A stretch of DNA of 64,000 nt, taken from Nereocystis luetkeana. Taxonomy: Eukaryota > Sar > Phaeophyceae > Laminariales > Laminariaceae. Both the position numbers and the translations under genes were made by a program. The notes under the pieces were generated by a model, which saw only the letters and a program-made list of their open reading frames with translations, made no database searches and was not told where the DNA came from. The stretch is taken from positions 6,597,906 through 6,661,905 of the forward strand of contig JARUPZ010000019.1 of NCBI GenBank assembly GCA_031213475.1, given 5' to 3'. Within the stretch, counting starts at the first letter, position 1; each line of letters begins with the position of its first letter. Positions 29,510 through 39,754 of the stretch are shown here, piece by piece.

Positions 29510-29812
29510 GCACCCAGGCAGAAGGGCGGAGGGAGGGTGTGCTCATGTCATGCATGGCCGAAGTCGTACGGCCGTAGACCTTCGCATCCCTACAATGCCG
29601 GGTCGGAACCCGTCGGGCTTTGACCGACCAGGCAGACATTGTCTTCATCAAACGCGAAACAAGCGCCGTGAGGTGTTGGACGAGTCGCACGAAGGGTGGG
29701 CTGCATCCCACCAAGGAACCGCTTGTGAGGCGCACTTGCAATGGGTGACAGCTTCGAATGATCAGTTCATGTGTTTTCTGGTGCGGCCATTCCCGGAGAC
29801 AGCAATGGGAGT
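29510..29812 (-). repeat. R1 repeat, copy 6 (inverted), host of the copia insertion
   Basis: CATGCATGGCCGAAGTCGTACGG, ACCTTCGCATCCCTACAATG and GGGCTGCATCCCACC are R1 blocks. The copy ends at GACAGCAATGGGAGT, directly before the GTACT target site. Confidence 0.8.
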
Positions 29813-29817
29813 GTACT
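29813..29817 (+). repeat. Target site duplication GTACT (left)
   Basis: GTACT directly before the left LTR is repeated directly after the right LTR at 36292-36296. A 5-bp duplication is standard for Ty1/copia integrases. Confidence 0.9.
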
Positions 29818-30115
29818 TGTTGACTGTGCTAAAAGATACGACGGAGATGATCCATTTTGTAGTAGGGAGTTCCATATATCGATGAGGCGTTGTGTGTGAG
29901 GGGAACATCTACGTGGAATTAGTGGCTATATTGCGGGAGAAAGGGACGTTTCATGTCTGGCAGCTTGCTGGATAATGTCCTTCGATGTTTCGTCATGGGC
30001 TGTCACTCGACAGCTCGATAATAATACAAGAGAGAGTTTCTGTGTTACTGCCGTCTTGAGTCACCAACGACGTGTTCCTGTGCCAACTACGTATACCTTT
30101 AGAGATCAATCAACA
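29818..30115 (+). repeat. Copia 5' LTR (298 bp)
   Basis: It starts TGTTGACTGTGC and ends ATCAATCAACA, so it has the TG...CA rule with a TGTTGA/TCAACA inverted end. By eye it is identical to 35994-36291 over its whole length. Confidence 0.93.
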
Positions 30116-30123
30116 CACTAGTG

Positions 30124-30385
30124 TGTTGATTGATCTCTAAAGGTATAGACGCAACTGGCACGGGAACGCGTGGTTGCTCCAGACAATAACACGGAACTCA
30201 TCTTATATTATACATCCGAGCTGTCGAGCTGACTCGCCTCATATTGAGCTACATCTATCGAGTGGTATTGGTGGGGTACACGTTACCCCGACATCCCAAT
30301 ACCCTACCACCAGAATCCCTGTTCAGCATGGAACTCCTCAATCTACGATGGATCTTACGGATCGTGTTCTTGAGCACAGTCAACA
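30124..30385 (-). repeat. Inverted, diverged LTR inside the copia element
   Basis: It begins TGTTGATTGATCTCTAAAGG and ends GCACAGTCAACA, the reverse complement of both LTR ends. The first 24 bases match the inverse of the 5' LTR end exactly; the middle is diverged but alignable (CCGAGCTGTCGAG, ATGGAACTCC, GATGGATC). With the 5' LTR it forms a long hairpin centred on CACTAGTG at 30114-30121. Confidence 0.85.
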
Positions 30386-31380
30386 TCCCCCCTGCTCACT
30401 ATACACGACCATACTCCAATATCCCCCCAGGTCGGTAACACTGTACACGACCCTACCAATGTCCCCCCTGTTCCGGTGCATGACAAGGCACGAAATAGCA
30501 GGGTTGATAGATCGCAATATCAGAATCACCTCATACCAAACTCAGAAACTCAAAACTCCAATCTGCAACTCAAAAATCAAGTCCTCGAATCAACACTCAA
30601 ATCGTCATATAATTATTCAAACGATCAAATCCAAAGCCTCTCTGTTCCAAACATGTAAAACTCTCGAAATCCAATGCCAGGTAAAACGGCACTCTTCTCG
30701 GGATTCAGCCAGGTAAAACGGCGTTGTCCGCGGAATTGATCCAAGTATATTCGTCCACTTTCAAGAAAATGTAAAACGCAAATCGACTCGAACGTAATTG
30801 TAGAAATTCCAATCCTGTCGACAAATAATCAGCGTGTTAGTTACCAAAAACCGAAAACGAAAAGTATTCAATCCGAACCGTATGCACCCCCTGGCATTTC
30901 AGTGTTCAGTCCTACCAACCTCTCTCTCAGTATTCCGAACTTCTATCCAAACCTTCCCTCGTCAGAAAACATTTTTATGTGGACCGCACACGCCCCCAGG
31001 CGCTTCCTAGTCTCACTTCAGCCTTGTCAAAAACCTACCAGGTAAATCACAAGTATCATCAGAAAAATACCACAGGAGTGGTCATGCCAATAAAAAAATC
31101 AAGTCAAGAAACTTAATGCCAGAGATCGCGAGGAACCCCGTTCCTCCGGACAAGAGTCTCCCCTTATCCCCTACTCCCGCCATAGATACACAGATCGCGA
31201 CGGTAATGCGAGATAGCACATAGGTTTCCCCACTAGAAGAATATTTGACGTTGCGACCACTCGGAAAATACCAAAAACTCTCGTGGAATCCAAATCGACC
31301 GGAAACACAATTCAAAAACAAAAAACAATGAAATCATTCATTCAGATTCACAGGCAATCACATTTCATTAGAAACCACCC
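30386..31380 (-). repeat. Inverted copia 3' region (end of pol and 3' UTR)
   Basis: It opens with TCCCCCCTGCTCA, the inverse of the polypurine tract next to the 3' LTR. TGCATGACAAGGCACGA, GCCATAGATACACAGATCGCG and AATGCCAGAGATCGC are inverse matches to 35460-35990. The match may extend to about 31380, where the inverse resembles the GFLMN end of pol. Confidence 0.75.
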
Positions 31381-31976
31381 CGATACCCCAGACACTACTG
31401 CTGTTGCCTCCGCCGCGGCTGCCTCTCCGTCCGGTCTCGTGGCGTCGCCGCAGCTCGGGTCATCCAGCTTATCCTCCTGGGTGAATCAAACGTCGCCTCC
31501 GCAGTAATGACCCGACACACACAAGGGATGGGGCGTGCAATCGAGCGATTAGGTCTGCATTGGGTGTTTTGCTCTTCCCATGTGTTAACAGCTTTCCAAC
31601 TCCTCTTTACCACTAAAGTTTCAAATGCGACTGTAAATAAACAGATGCTTGTCAACGAGAATATCTGGTCCCACATAAAATCCATGTATTCCTCGACCAC
31701 TAAATACATACCAGGTATACCCGGATGTTTCTCTTTCCATTCTACTTCTGCTGCTGTACTCTTATTGAATATTACCCCGTTCGCATACATACGAGCATCT
31801 CGCCTTTTGGTACGTACGTATCAAGTAACATGGGTGGTCCTACACATCAACTCAAAAACTTAAAAACGAGATGTCCGCGTATAAAGATATAAATATGTGG
31901 AATGCCGCAAACTAACGGAGTCTCAACTCACGTGTTGCTGTACGTAGTTGGGCTCAAGGGTTCAACACATACATAG
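31381..31976. other. Unassigned copia internal sequence
   Basis: This is where gag and protease would be expected in a complete element. Open frames on both strands (for example 31790-31395, minus) show no CCHC knuckle and no DTG/DSG protease motif. Origin unknown. Confidence 0.4.
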
Positions 31977-33971
31977 ATGATCAGACAATACTGTAACCTG
32001 CATCTCATGCCCATATTTTCCCAACTAGGTAACAGTGATCTCCGGGGCCCTCCCCTCGGCAATCGCTACACTGGTGTCTGGAGGCACACTATCATAATCA
32101 TTCGTATTGTCTCCAGCGCGCACGCTCGAAAAGCACAAATTACGAAATTCGGCGAGATTCGAACCCCCGACCCACCCTTGGGAATTATACAGCTCAATGC
32201 CAATGGAGCTCACCTGTTGGGTGGGGGTTTGTCTTTCATGCGTAGAGATGCAGGATCATACATTCAGGCTACACGGACTGTCGAGACCCCCATAGCTGCC
32301 GCAGTGTTGGCCCCTGGTAAGATGAGGAGGATCGATATTAACGATCTTCATGTTTCCCTTGCCCACTCCCATGCCGATACGCTTCGTGAGACGGCCCGCC
32401 AAATGGGCATTAAGGTTTTTGGAGAGTTGGTTTCGTGTGCCGGATGCTCAGAGGCGAAGGGGAGGAGGATGGCGGTGCCGTGGACGACCGAGTGCCGCTC
32501 CACCAGGCCTCTGGAGCGTCTTTTCGTGGACCTGTCGGGCAAGCAGCCTACGTCTGCAGGCGGTGCCGAGTACTTGATGATGATCGTCGACGACTACTCG
32601 CGGCTGGGATGGCCGTATTTCTTGCGCCGGAAGTCCGACGTCCCGGAGGTCTTCGCTGCTTTCCTCGCCGACATCAACGCCAAAGGTCGCCCGTCCATCG
32701 TGGAGTGCCTTCGCTCCGACAACGGCACCGAGTTCCTTAAGGCGCAGTTCGTGGCGATGCTCAACCACTACGGCATTCGGCGCGAGCACACGCCTGTCGG
32801 CTCTCCTAAGCATGATGGCGTGGTCGAGCGCCGGATAGCTATGACGCTGGAGCTTGCGATGGCGTCACGCCTGGAGGCCCCCCGCCTGTTCGGGGACGCG
32901 AAGATGCCATCGACGCAACCCCTCTGGGCCGAGGCCTGCAAGTACGCGAGCGACGTCATCAACATGACGGCGAGGGTGAGAGACAAGCCGGACATGCACT
33001 CTCCGTACCGGCGTTTCTACGGGAGGTCACCTTTTGCGCGGCTGCTCCCGTTCTTGAAGCCGGGCTACCACCACGTGAGGAGAGCCCTGAAGACGGGACC
33101 CAAGGCGGAGCCCTGCTTTTACCTCAACAGCGGAAATCATCACTCGGCTGACTGCTGCAAGATCCTGCTGCTGTCTGGCCAGAAGTCGTACTCCCGCGAC
33201 GTTACTTGGGAGCACCCGAGGAAAACGTTCGTGGGATTACTGCCTTCGGAGGAGGAGTGCTCTCCGCCGCCGCCGCCGTCGCCGTCCCCGGGCACGCCGG
33301 AGCCTCTGGGAGGCCCCGGCGTAGGATCCGACCAACCGTCGCCTTCCCCACTGCTGCCGCCGCAACCGCCGTCATCACCGCCGCCGCCGCAACCGCCGCT
33401 ACCGCCGTCGCCGTCACCATCGCCGTCGCTGCCGCCGTCTTCGTCACCGCCGCCGCCACCGCCATCGTCACCGCCGCCGCCGTCGCCGCCGTCGCCGCCG
33501 CCGCCGTCATCGCCGCCGTTGCCGCCGCAGCAGTCGCCGCAGCCACAGCTTTCTCAGCGTGCTGCCCGGGAGTTGGGTAGTTACAACCCAGGCCCGGAGG
33601 ATGGCGATGTACAGAGAGGCCGGACTAGGGGGGAGACTGTGAGGCACCAGGAGCTGGGTGGCCTCACCCCGAGTCCGGAGGAAGGTGACGTGCAGAGGGG
33701 CAGGACCAGGGGGGAAACTGCGCGTCACCGGGAGGCTGTGGGACATGGGCTGCTGTCGCTGATGGCAGCGAGGGAGGGTATAGGTCATATACTTTTCCAC
33801 CAAGCCCCGCCGTACGAGAATCCCCCCCTTCCCGCACGACCGGTGAGCGAGCTTTCAACGCCGAACTCGTATGCTGAAGCGTGTACGGACGAGTATTCGG
33901 CCATCTGGAGGCAGGCGATGGAGAAGGAGTATCGTGGACTGGCGGACGCGGGGACGTTTGGAGCGACGTAG
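31977..33971 (+). pseudogene. Copia pol 5' part: GAG-pre-integrase and integrase, ends at in-frame TAG
   Basis: Recognisable homology starts near 32340 (residue about 122). LHVSLAHSHADTLRE and FGELVSCAGCSEAKG form the HHCC zinc finger. The integrase core follows: Asp in LFVDLSG, Asp in RSDNGTEF, and Glu in DGVVERR 35 residues later, a canonical DD35E. The C-terminal part (YGRSPFARLLPF) leads to a long Pro/Ser linker and two copies of a GDVQRGRTRGET repeat. The frame stops at TAG (33969-33971). The same frame continues into reverse transcriptase, so one nonsense codon separates the two halves. The ATG at 31977 is arbitrary. Confidence 0.85.
33255..33545 (+). repeat. CCG/TCG-rich proline linker in pol
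   Basis: Near-continuous CCGCCG/CCGTCG triplets encode a Pro/Ser run of about 95 residues between integrase and the GDVQRGRTRGET repeats. The tract is repetitive enough to vary in length by slippage. Confidence 0.85.
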
Positions 33972-35402
33972 CAGCCAAGCGGGCTGAACGTCATCTCGGC
34001 GAAGTGGGTCTTCGCCTGGAAGTCCAACGAGCATGGTGAAGTGGTCCGGGCGAAGGCGAGGCTGGTGGCGCGAGGTTTTAAGCAGCGTGAGGGTATTGAT
34101 TTCTTTGAGACTTTTGCCCCCACCCCCGCGGCGTCTTGTTTTCGTTTGTTGGGTGCTATTGCGTGCGAGTTGGGTTTGGATTTGTGTCATTTTGATGCTG
34201 AGCAAGCGTTCGTTCAGTCGAGTTTGGAAGAGGATGTCTTTATGCGACTGCCCCCCGGTTGCGGCGAAATGTCTGGTAAGGTAGTCAGGTTGAACCGCAG
34301 TCTCTACGGCTTGAAGCAAGCGTCGAGGTCGTGGCACAACCACCTACTTACTCACATGAAGAGTCTTGGATTTGAGCAGAGCCCAGCTGATGCTTGTGTC
34401 ATGCGATTGGTCGAGTCGGGCTCTGTCTCCATTGTAACAGTGGTTCATGTGGATGATATTTTTGCTGTAGGACTCAAGACCAGGTGCGATCAGTTCTGTG
34501 AAGATCTGAACCGTCTCGTCCCGATTAACAACCTGGGCGAGTTGCGGTGGTATGCTGGTTGTCGTTTTTTGAGGGATTGGGATGCTGGTACTTTGACGAT
34601 TTCGCAGCAGGCTTTCGCTGAAAATACCGCGGCGAGGTTTAACGTTAGTTCTGGGAAGAGTAACCCACTTTCGACTGGTGTGAAACTCGAGGAGTTCGAC
34701 GAAAGTGAACCCGTGAGTGACTGGCCTTTTCGCGAGTTGGTAGGATGCTTGATGTGGCTTGCGAACCAAACACGACCGGATATTGCGAACGCGGTGCGAG
34801 CGGTAGCAAGGTATTCGAATAAGCCGAGGGAGGTACATTGGAAGATAGCGATTGGTATTTTAGAGTACGTGCTTTCTACGAGTGATTTCGGCATTACGTT
34901 CCAGAAGGGAAAGGGGCTTGACCTGGTAGCGTTTGCAGATGCAGACTATGCTAGCAAGGCCACTGACAGGAGGTCAGTTTCCGGTGGGGCTATAATGTGT
35001 GCGGGGGCGTGTGTGTGCTGGTTTTCGAGGACGCAGAAATGCGTTACGCTCTCGACCACTGAGGCCGAGTATGTAGCACTGGCAGAAACCATTAAGGAGG
35101 CGATGTTCATGCGGTATGTCTGGAGTTTTATTTTTCCGGGTTTTGGGGAGACATGCATGACGGTTTTTGAGGATAACGAGGGAGCAAGGCACCTGGCACA
35201 AAACCCAGTGTGTACGTCGAATTCGAAACACATCGACGTGCGACACCACTTTTTGCGGGAGCTTATTTTTAAGGGGGAGTTTGGTATTATCCATGTAGAG
35301 TCGGAGGAACAGCATGCAGACTTCTTGACAAAGCCACTCAACAACGCGGCTTTTCGTTACCACAGAGGTTTTCTGATGAATATTGATGCGTCTTCGAGAT
35401 AG
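33972..35402 (+). pseudogene. Copia pol 3' part: reverse transcriptase and RNase H
   Basis: It follows the TAG in the same frame (QPSGLNVISAKWVFAWK, the normal copia entry to RT); the first ATG is at 34041. RT motifs are VRAKARLVARGFKQ, ETFAPTPAA, LNRSLYGLKQASRSW and the catalytic VVHVDDIF. RNase H motifs are FADADYASKATDRRS, TLSTTEAEYVAL and HIDVRHHFLREL. All key acidic residues are present and no frameshift is seen. It ends at TAG 35400-35402. Expression would need readthrough of the upstream TAG or translation restart. Confidence 0.88.
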
Positions 35403-35980
35403 GAGGTTTTTATGTTGGTTTTCATTTCGGGTATTGTGGTTTGAACGCCGGATTAATTATTTGGGGAGAGAGCATGTATGCTATCTCGCGTTACCGTCGC
35501 GATCTGTGTATCTATGGCGGTAGTAGGGGATGGAAGGAGGCTTTCATTCGAGGGGACGGAGTCCCTTGCGATCTCTGGCATTCTATACTTTTCCTAGTTT
35601 TTATTTTTTTGGTGTAACCACGTACAATAGTGTCCTATTTTTCATGGCTACGACGTAAAATGATTTTCGTCTGAAATTGTGTGAGAGGCTTTTGAGAGGT
35701 TTTTGCTTGTCGTAAGGATGAGTTTTTCCTTTTGATATTAAGATGTTTTGGGTTTGAAGGTTCGGATACCTGATGTGAGGTTTTGAAGGTTTGATTTGAG
35801 GAATTTGATTTTTTTGATTTGGAGATTTGATGAGTTTTCAGTTTTCAATTTCATTTTTGGTTTTCGATTTTGTGCTTCAAGGGTATGAGAGTTCATTATG
35901 ATTGCGATGTGTCCACCCTGCGTTGTCGTGCCTTGTCATGCACAGAGCAGGGGGGAGGGAATTTGTATGGTCGTATGTAT

Positions 35981-35993
35981 TGAGCAGGGGGGA
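35981..35993 (+). other. Copia polypurine tract
   Basis: GAGCAGGGGGGA lies directly before the 3' LTR, the usual primer site for plus-strand synthesis. Its inverse is also found at 30386-30398 next to the inverted internal LTR. Confidence 0.8.
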
Positions 35994-36291
35994 TGTTGAC
36001 TGTGCTAAAAGATACGACGGAGATGATCCATTTTGTAGTAGGGAGTTCCATATATCGATGAGGCGTTGTGTGTGAGGGGAACATCTACGTGGAATTAGTG
36101 GCTATATTGCGGGAGAAAGGGACGTTTCATGTCTGGCAGCTTGCTGGATAATGTCCTTCGATGTTTCGTCATGGGCTGTCACTCGACAGCTCGATAATAA
36201 TACAAGAGAGAGTTTCTGTGTTACTGCCGTCTTGAGTCACCAACGACGTGTTCCTGTGCCAACTACGTATACCTTTAGAGATCAATCAACA
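35994..36291 (+). repeat. Copia 3' LTR (298 bp)
   Basis: It appears identical to the 5' LTR (29818-30115). Followed by the GTACT target duplication. Confidence 0.93.
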
Positions 36292-36350
36292 GTACTCAAT
36301 GTCATGCATGACCGTAGTCGTACGACCATAGACCCTGGCATCCCAGAAGG
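36292..36350 (-). repeat. R1 repeat fragment, copy 7 (inverted)
   Basis: GTACTCAATGTCATGCATGACC, CGTAGTCGTACGACC and ATAGACCCTGGCATCCC are the start of R1 in inverse orientation. Before the copia insertion this lay directly against the R1 copy ending at 29812. Confidence 0.7.
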
Positions 36351-37440
36351 GGGGCGGGGTCATAACAAGGGGAATGGTACCAGCAAGCGGGGGTAATCGG
36401 TCGGCACAGGTGCAGCAGAGGTGGCGAGGACGGACGGAAACATATCCGATTGCGGTGTCAACGGTGGCTTGAGGTGCGGCAGGAGGTGGTATCAGGGCCA
36501 CAGACGCGCTCTGTCCACGGTGCGTGTGATGAGGCGGACGAGCTTGGCCCCTCTTCCACGTTGTTCTCCATGTGCCGTGTCTTCGAGAACCTTTCCGCTG
36601 CTCTTGTGGAGGCTTTGTTTCCGTGTGTCACCGAGGGTGACGTTTCTGTTGGAACGTATTGGGTTGCAAGGCGTACGGCCCCACGGGGGCGGGAAAAATC
36701 CCAATCAATGATAGCAGACCGAAGGCTTTCAAATGCCCCCGTAGTCATGATTTATATTTCGTGTACGTTGTCGTGAAGATTCAATTTCGAGGCGTGCTAC
36801 GAGGGAGGTATACGAGTAGTCGCATTTTTTGGCCGAAACATTTCCGACCGACCGGGCTCCTTAACCCAATATCGTCGGAAAAAACTGAAAACCCCCTAAA
36901 AAACAGCCCTCGTTAAGATCGACCCTTCGTGTTTTACCAGGTACAATTTTACTGGTGATACGCCTATAGTATTTTGAGATTGTTCGTCGGGTTGTGCCCT
37001 GTTGTTGGCGTTTATCAAAATCAGCGTTTGGGGGAGGTATAGAGCTCCGGTGAGGAGTCTCTGAAAATTGGGGTGCTACCTACCCCTGTGCCGCAGCACG
37101 CTTTTCTCCTATATCAGCTCCCATGTCATAGATAGGCCAGTGTATGTTCGTTCCGGATGCTCCGCGGGTTCAAGCCCTCCTTGTGCCATATTGATATACC
37201 TGGTATTTACTTACGCTCATGACAGAGTTGCACGAAAAAGAGCTTTATGTGGCGGATTTCCCCTGAAGTGCCGCCAACTGGCGCAAAATACCCCCCGTAT
37301 ATACCATTTTTGGTCTAATGGCCCATCGGACCAACACACCTGGATATTCCGCCACCAAGAGGATCCCACTGAACTGGAGAATTGTACGAGACATTCAGTG
37401 CGAAAACATTGTCTTGGAGTGCGTCTCACGTAAGAAGCCC
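36351..37440. other. Non-coding spacer
   Basis: It contains a short R4 relative (36830-36895, CGGGCTCCTTAACCCAATATCG). ORFs at 36420-36780 on both strands overlap each other and show no domain. Confidence 0.4.
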
Positions 37441-37462
37441 CGACTGAAGATCGAAATCGTTT

Positions 37463-37552
37463 TTGATTGCCCCCTCCGAGCGATTCGATTGCCCCCTCCG
37501 AGCGATTCGATTACCCCCTCCGACCGATTCGATTGCCCCCTCCGACCGATAA
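37463..37552 (+). repeat. Minisatellite, about 21-bp unit x 4
   Basis: Four copies of GATTGCCCCCTCCGAGCGATTC, with GAGC/GACC and GCC/ACC variants. Confidence 0.92.
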
Positions 37553-37689
37553 GGAGGGCGCAGGGGCGGGCGGTGTACTCAATGTGGACGGAGGGATCTT
37601 GGGGGTCGAAAATCCCTAGACGCACCGCGTCGTAAAGAACGCGTCGTGAAGAAAAATGTCAACACAACGGACACATTTCCGATCTTTAC

Positions 37690-37830
37690 CTCATAGTCTA
37701 GATTTTTCAGGGCAGATAGATTCCTGGTCTGTAATATCTGGCTCACGTTGCTGGGTGGGAGACATATAGTTTGCACGATCTTTTGTATTTGACAGATCCC
37801 GGACGTCACGTAACGGGCAGTTACGAGACG
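37690..37830. repeat. R5-related fragment
   Basis: CTGGCTCACGTTGCTGGGTGGG and GATCTTTTGTATTTGACAGATCCC resemble 53400-53510. Confidence 0.5.
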
Positions 37831-37839
37831 TGCGGGGTC

Positions 37840-38200
37840 CAACACGTACCTGTGAAGGTCTTAGTCCGTTGGGCTGAAGGTAAATTGTTAACCAATCGCC
37901 TACCCAATCTAAGCCTCACAACACCCCCCCTGGAACGGACCGGATTTTACCGGTCGACGCACCACCACACGCGGTTCCAATTTCTGGGGATCCAGAAGCA
38001 TTTTTCAGGTTCTTGAGGAAACTCACTTGATCTTTGAAAAAGCGATTTCATGGTGGACGTGAGATTCGAACTCACGACCAACGACCCATGCTATGCCGTC
38101 GTCGCCATTTGTGAAGGTCCTATTAAGAGTTCGTTGGGCTAAGTAAGGTAAAAAAAGGATAACCAATCGCCTACCCAATCTACGCCTTATAACATACCGT
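37840..38200. repeat. Direct duplication with tRNA T-arm-like piece
   Basis: GTGAAGGTCTTAGTCCGTTGGGCT, AACCAATCGCCTACCCAATCTA and GCCT occur at 37850-37920 and again at 38110-38190. Between them, minus strand 38070-38040 reads GTGAGTTCGAATCTCACGTC then CACCA, like a tRNA T arm and acceptor 3' end. No matching 5' acceptor or anticodon arm is found, so it is not a complete tRNA gene. Confidence 0.5.
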
Positions 38201-38727
38201 AGTATGATCTATCCGATTTTTCGTATTGCAATGGGCCTGTCAATAGGTCAACGGCAAAAATATCATTTTTGTCGAAAGTCTGGTAACACTCATAATCTTC
38301 ACCCGAAGCCGCCCGACCCACCGGTCTCCCGCCGCCGGACAGAGAGCCATTCATTACCTCTCGATTTCCCAAGGACGTATCTATTACACGCCCTTCCCAG
38401 AACACACGGGAAGAATAGCGTTCTTACGTAAGGTTGGACGGCCATATTCCTCAGAAGGCGGTGTTTTCTTCGTTTTCAGAATGAAGGTCACGTACACGAA
38501 CGTACGTACGAGTACACCTCAAACAGATCAGTCCAGCATTTCAATGTGCACCTGCCTGTTGATCGTCCATCGCAGATGCGTCCCTGATCTTCTGTGACGA
38601 TCTGACGCACTGCCAGAGATCAAGTGCGCAGGCGGAGGTTGTTTATCTGCATGAACCATCAGGGTTCGGTCTTGACGATACGGATGGAATCCTGCGCAAC
38701 GTTTCCTGACAGAGAGATAAAAAATCT

Positions 38728-38816
38728 TGACCTTTTGTGGACTGCAGTCCCGTTTTGGGGACAAACAGCTCAGAATTTGGGTGGTTCGTCCCCAAAACGA
38801 GAGCAGTTCTAAAAGT
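38728..38816. mobile_element. M2 MITE copy 3
   Basis: GACTGCAGTCCCGTTTTGGGG and CGTCCCCAAAACGAGAGCAG arms around AGCTCAGAATTTGGGTGG. Confidence 0.8.
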
Positions 38817-38829
38817 TAAGAGTAGATCG

Positions 38830-39672
38830 TGATCATGTCCGACGACTGCATAGTGCGCTGTCGAGACTTGCCTGCTGCGCTCGTTGTAAAAGCTGAGCTG
38901 TGCACCTGTGGTATACTCGTACACGATTCAAGGCCTAGACCAACTACACATTCACCGGAGTGTGATATATATGACCAGTTCCCAAGGTCTGTATATACGG
39001 AAATGGGCTATATCGTGAAGGAAACCGGGTGACTTATGTCCTCCTTTCCTTGATCATTAGACGAAAACGAGGACACCCGCATCATGGGGCCGCCGGGCAC
39101 CATCGAGCGAGGTCAAAGACATTTTGTCGCGACAGGGACGGACCCGCCTGACCTTCGATGCGCAGAAGATAAAAAAGCGAGTCGACAGTCTGGCACACTG
39201 CACAACATACCTAGCACATGATAATCTCCAGCCTGAATCCGTGAAAAGCTGAACGCACGGACTCAAAGCGAGTGGATAGCGAGACAAAAAACACACGGCC
39301 GGGAAAAAGACGTCGCCGCGTCGAATGCACCCATCCGTACAGTTGAAGGGTGCAACCGTTCCGTGCCTCATCACATGGCGTAGAGAAGCGCTGCGCAAAT
39401 AACGTTCAGGTATAAGCTTCACCGTCAACGGTGCCGCAGGCGAAAAACATCAAAGAAAGAAGTGTGCCCCGCAAGACACGTAAAAACGATGGTTTATTTC
39501 CAGAGTTTATTCATTTCCGGTTCGGGCGCGGAGCGGCCATGAAGGGACCCCGTAGCTGGAAAGCCAGAGTCGAATTGCCCCGAAGTTGACTTATGATCCT
39601 ATCATTGAAGCCAAGCCCCGACAGAGACCGAAGAAAACAAGACAGCTACCGCCGCAGGACCACAGCTGCTCT
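38830..39672. other. Spacer downstream of the eL34 gene
   Basis: No coding signal. The part just before 39673 would be the 3' UTR of eL34. Confidence 0.4.
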
Positions 39673-39754
39673 TTAGGCCTTCTTCTTCTTCTGCTTCTCC
39701 AGGAGCACCTGCTTGACGATCTTCTGCTCCTCGATCAAGAAAGCGCGCACCACC
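39673..39754 (-). CDS. RPL34: eL34 exon 3
   Basis: Acceptor CCTCAG; one base completes Arg, then VVRAFLIEEQKIVKQVLLEK and the lysine-rich end, TAA at 39675-39673. Confidence 0.95.

Larger units (their letters stand above)
29818..36291 (+). mobile_element. Ty1/copia LTR retrotransposon, chimeric and young
   Basis: 6474 bp. Order: 5' LTR, inverted diverged 3' segment of the same family (30124 to about 31240-31380), unassigned sequence, GAG-pre-integrase, integrase, proline-rich linker, in-frame TAG, reverse transcriptase, RNase H, 3' UTR, polypurine tract, 3' LTR. Integrase before RT defines the copia order. LTRs look identical and the GTACT duplication is intact, so the insertion is recent. 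Gag, protease and a usual tRNA primer-binding site next to the 5' LTR are not visible. It is probably non-autonomous. Confidence 0.9.

Noticed and set aside
31395-31790. Minus-strand ORF within the copia element as a possible gag
   Set aside because: Wrong orientation relative to pol and no CCHC knuckle or protease motif; kept as unassigned.
38040-38095. Possible tRNA gene on the minus strand
   Set aside because: Only the T arm and a CCA-like end are recognisable; no matching 5' acceptor strand or anticodon stem was found.
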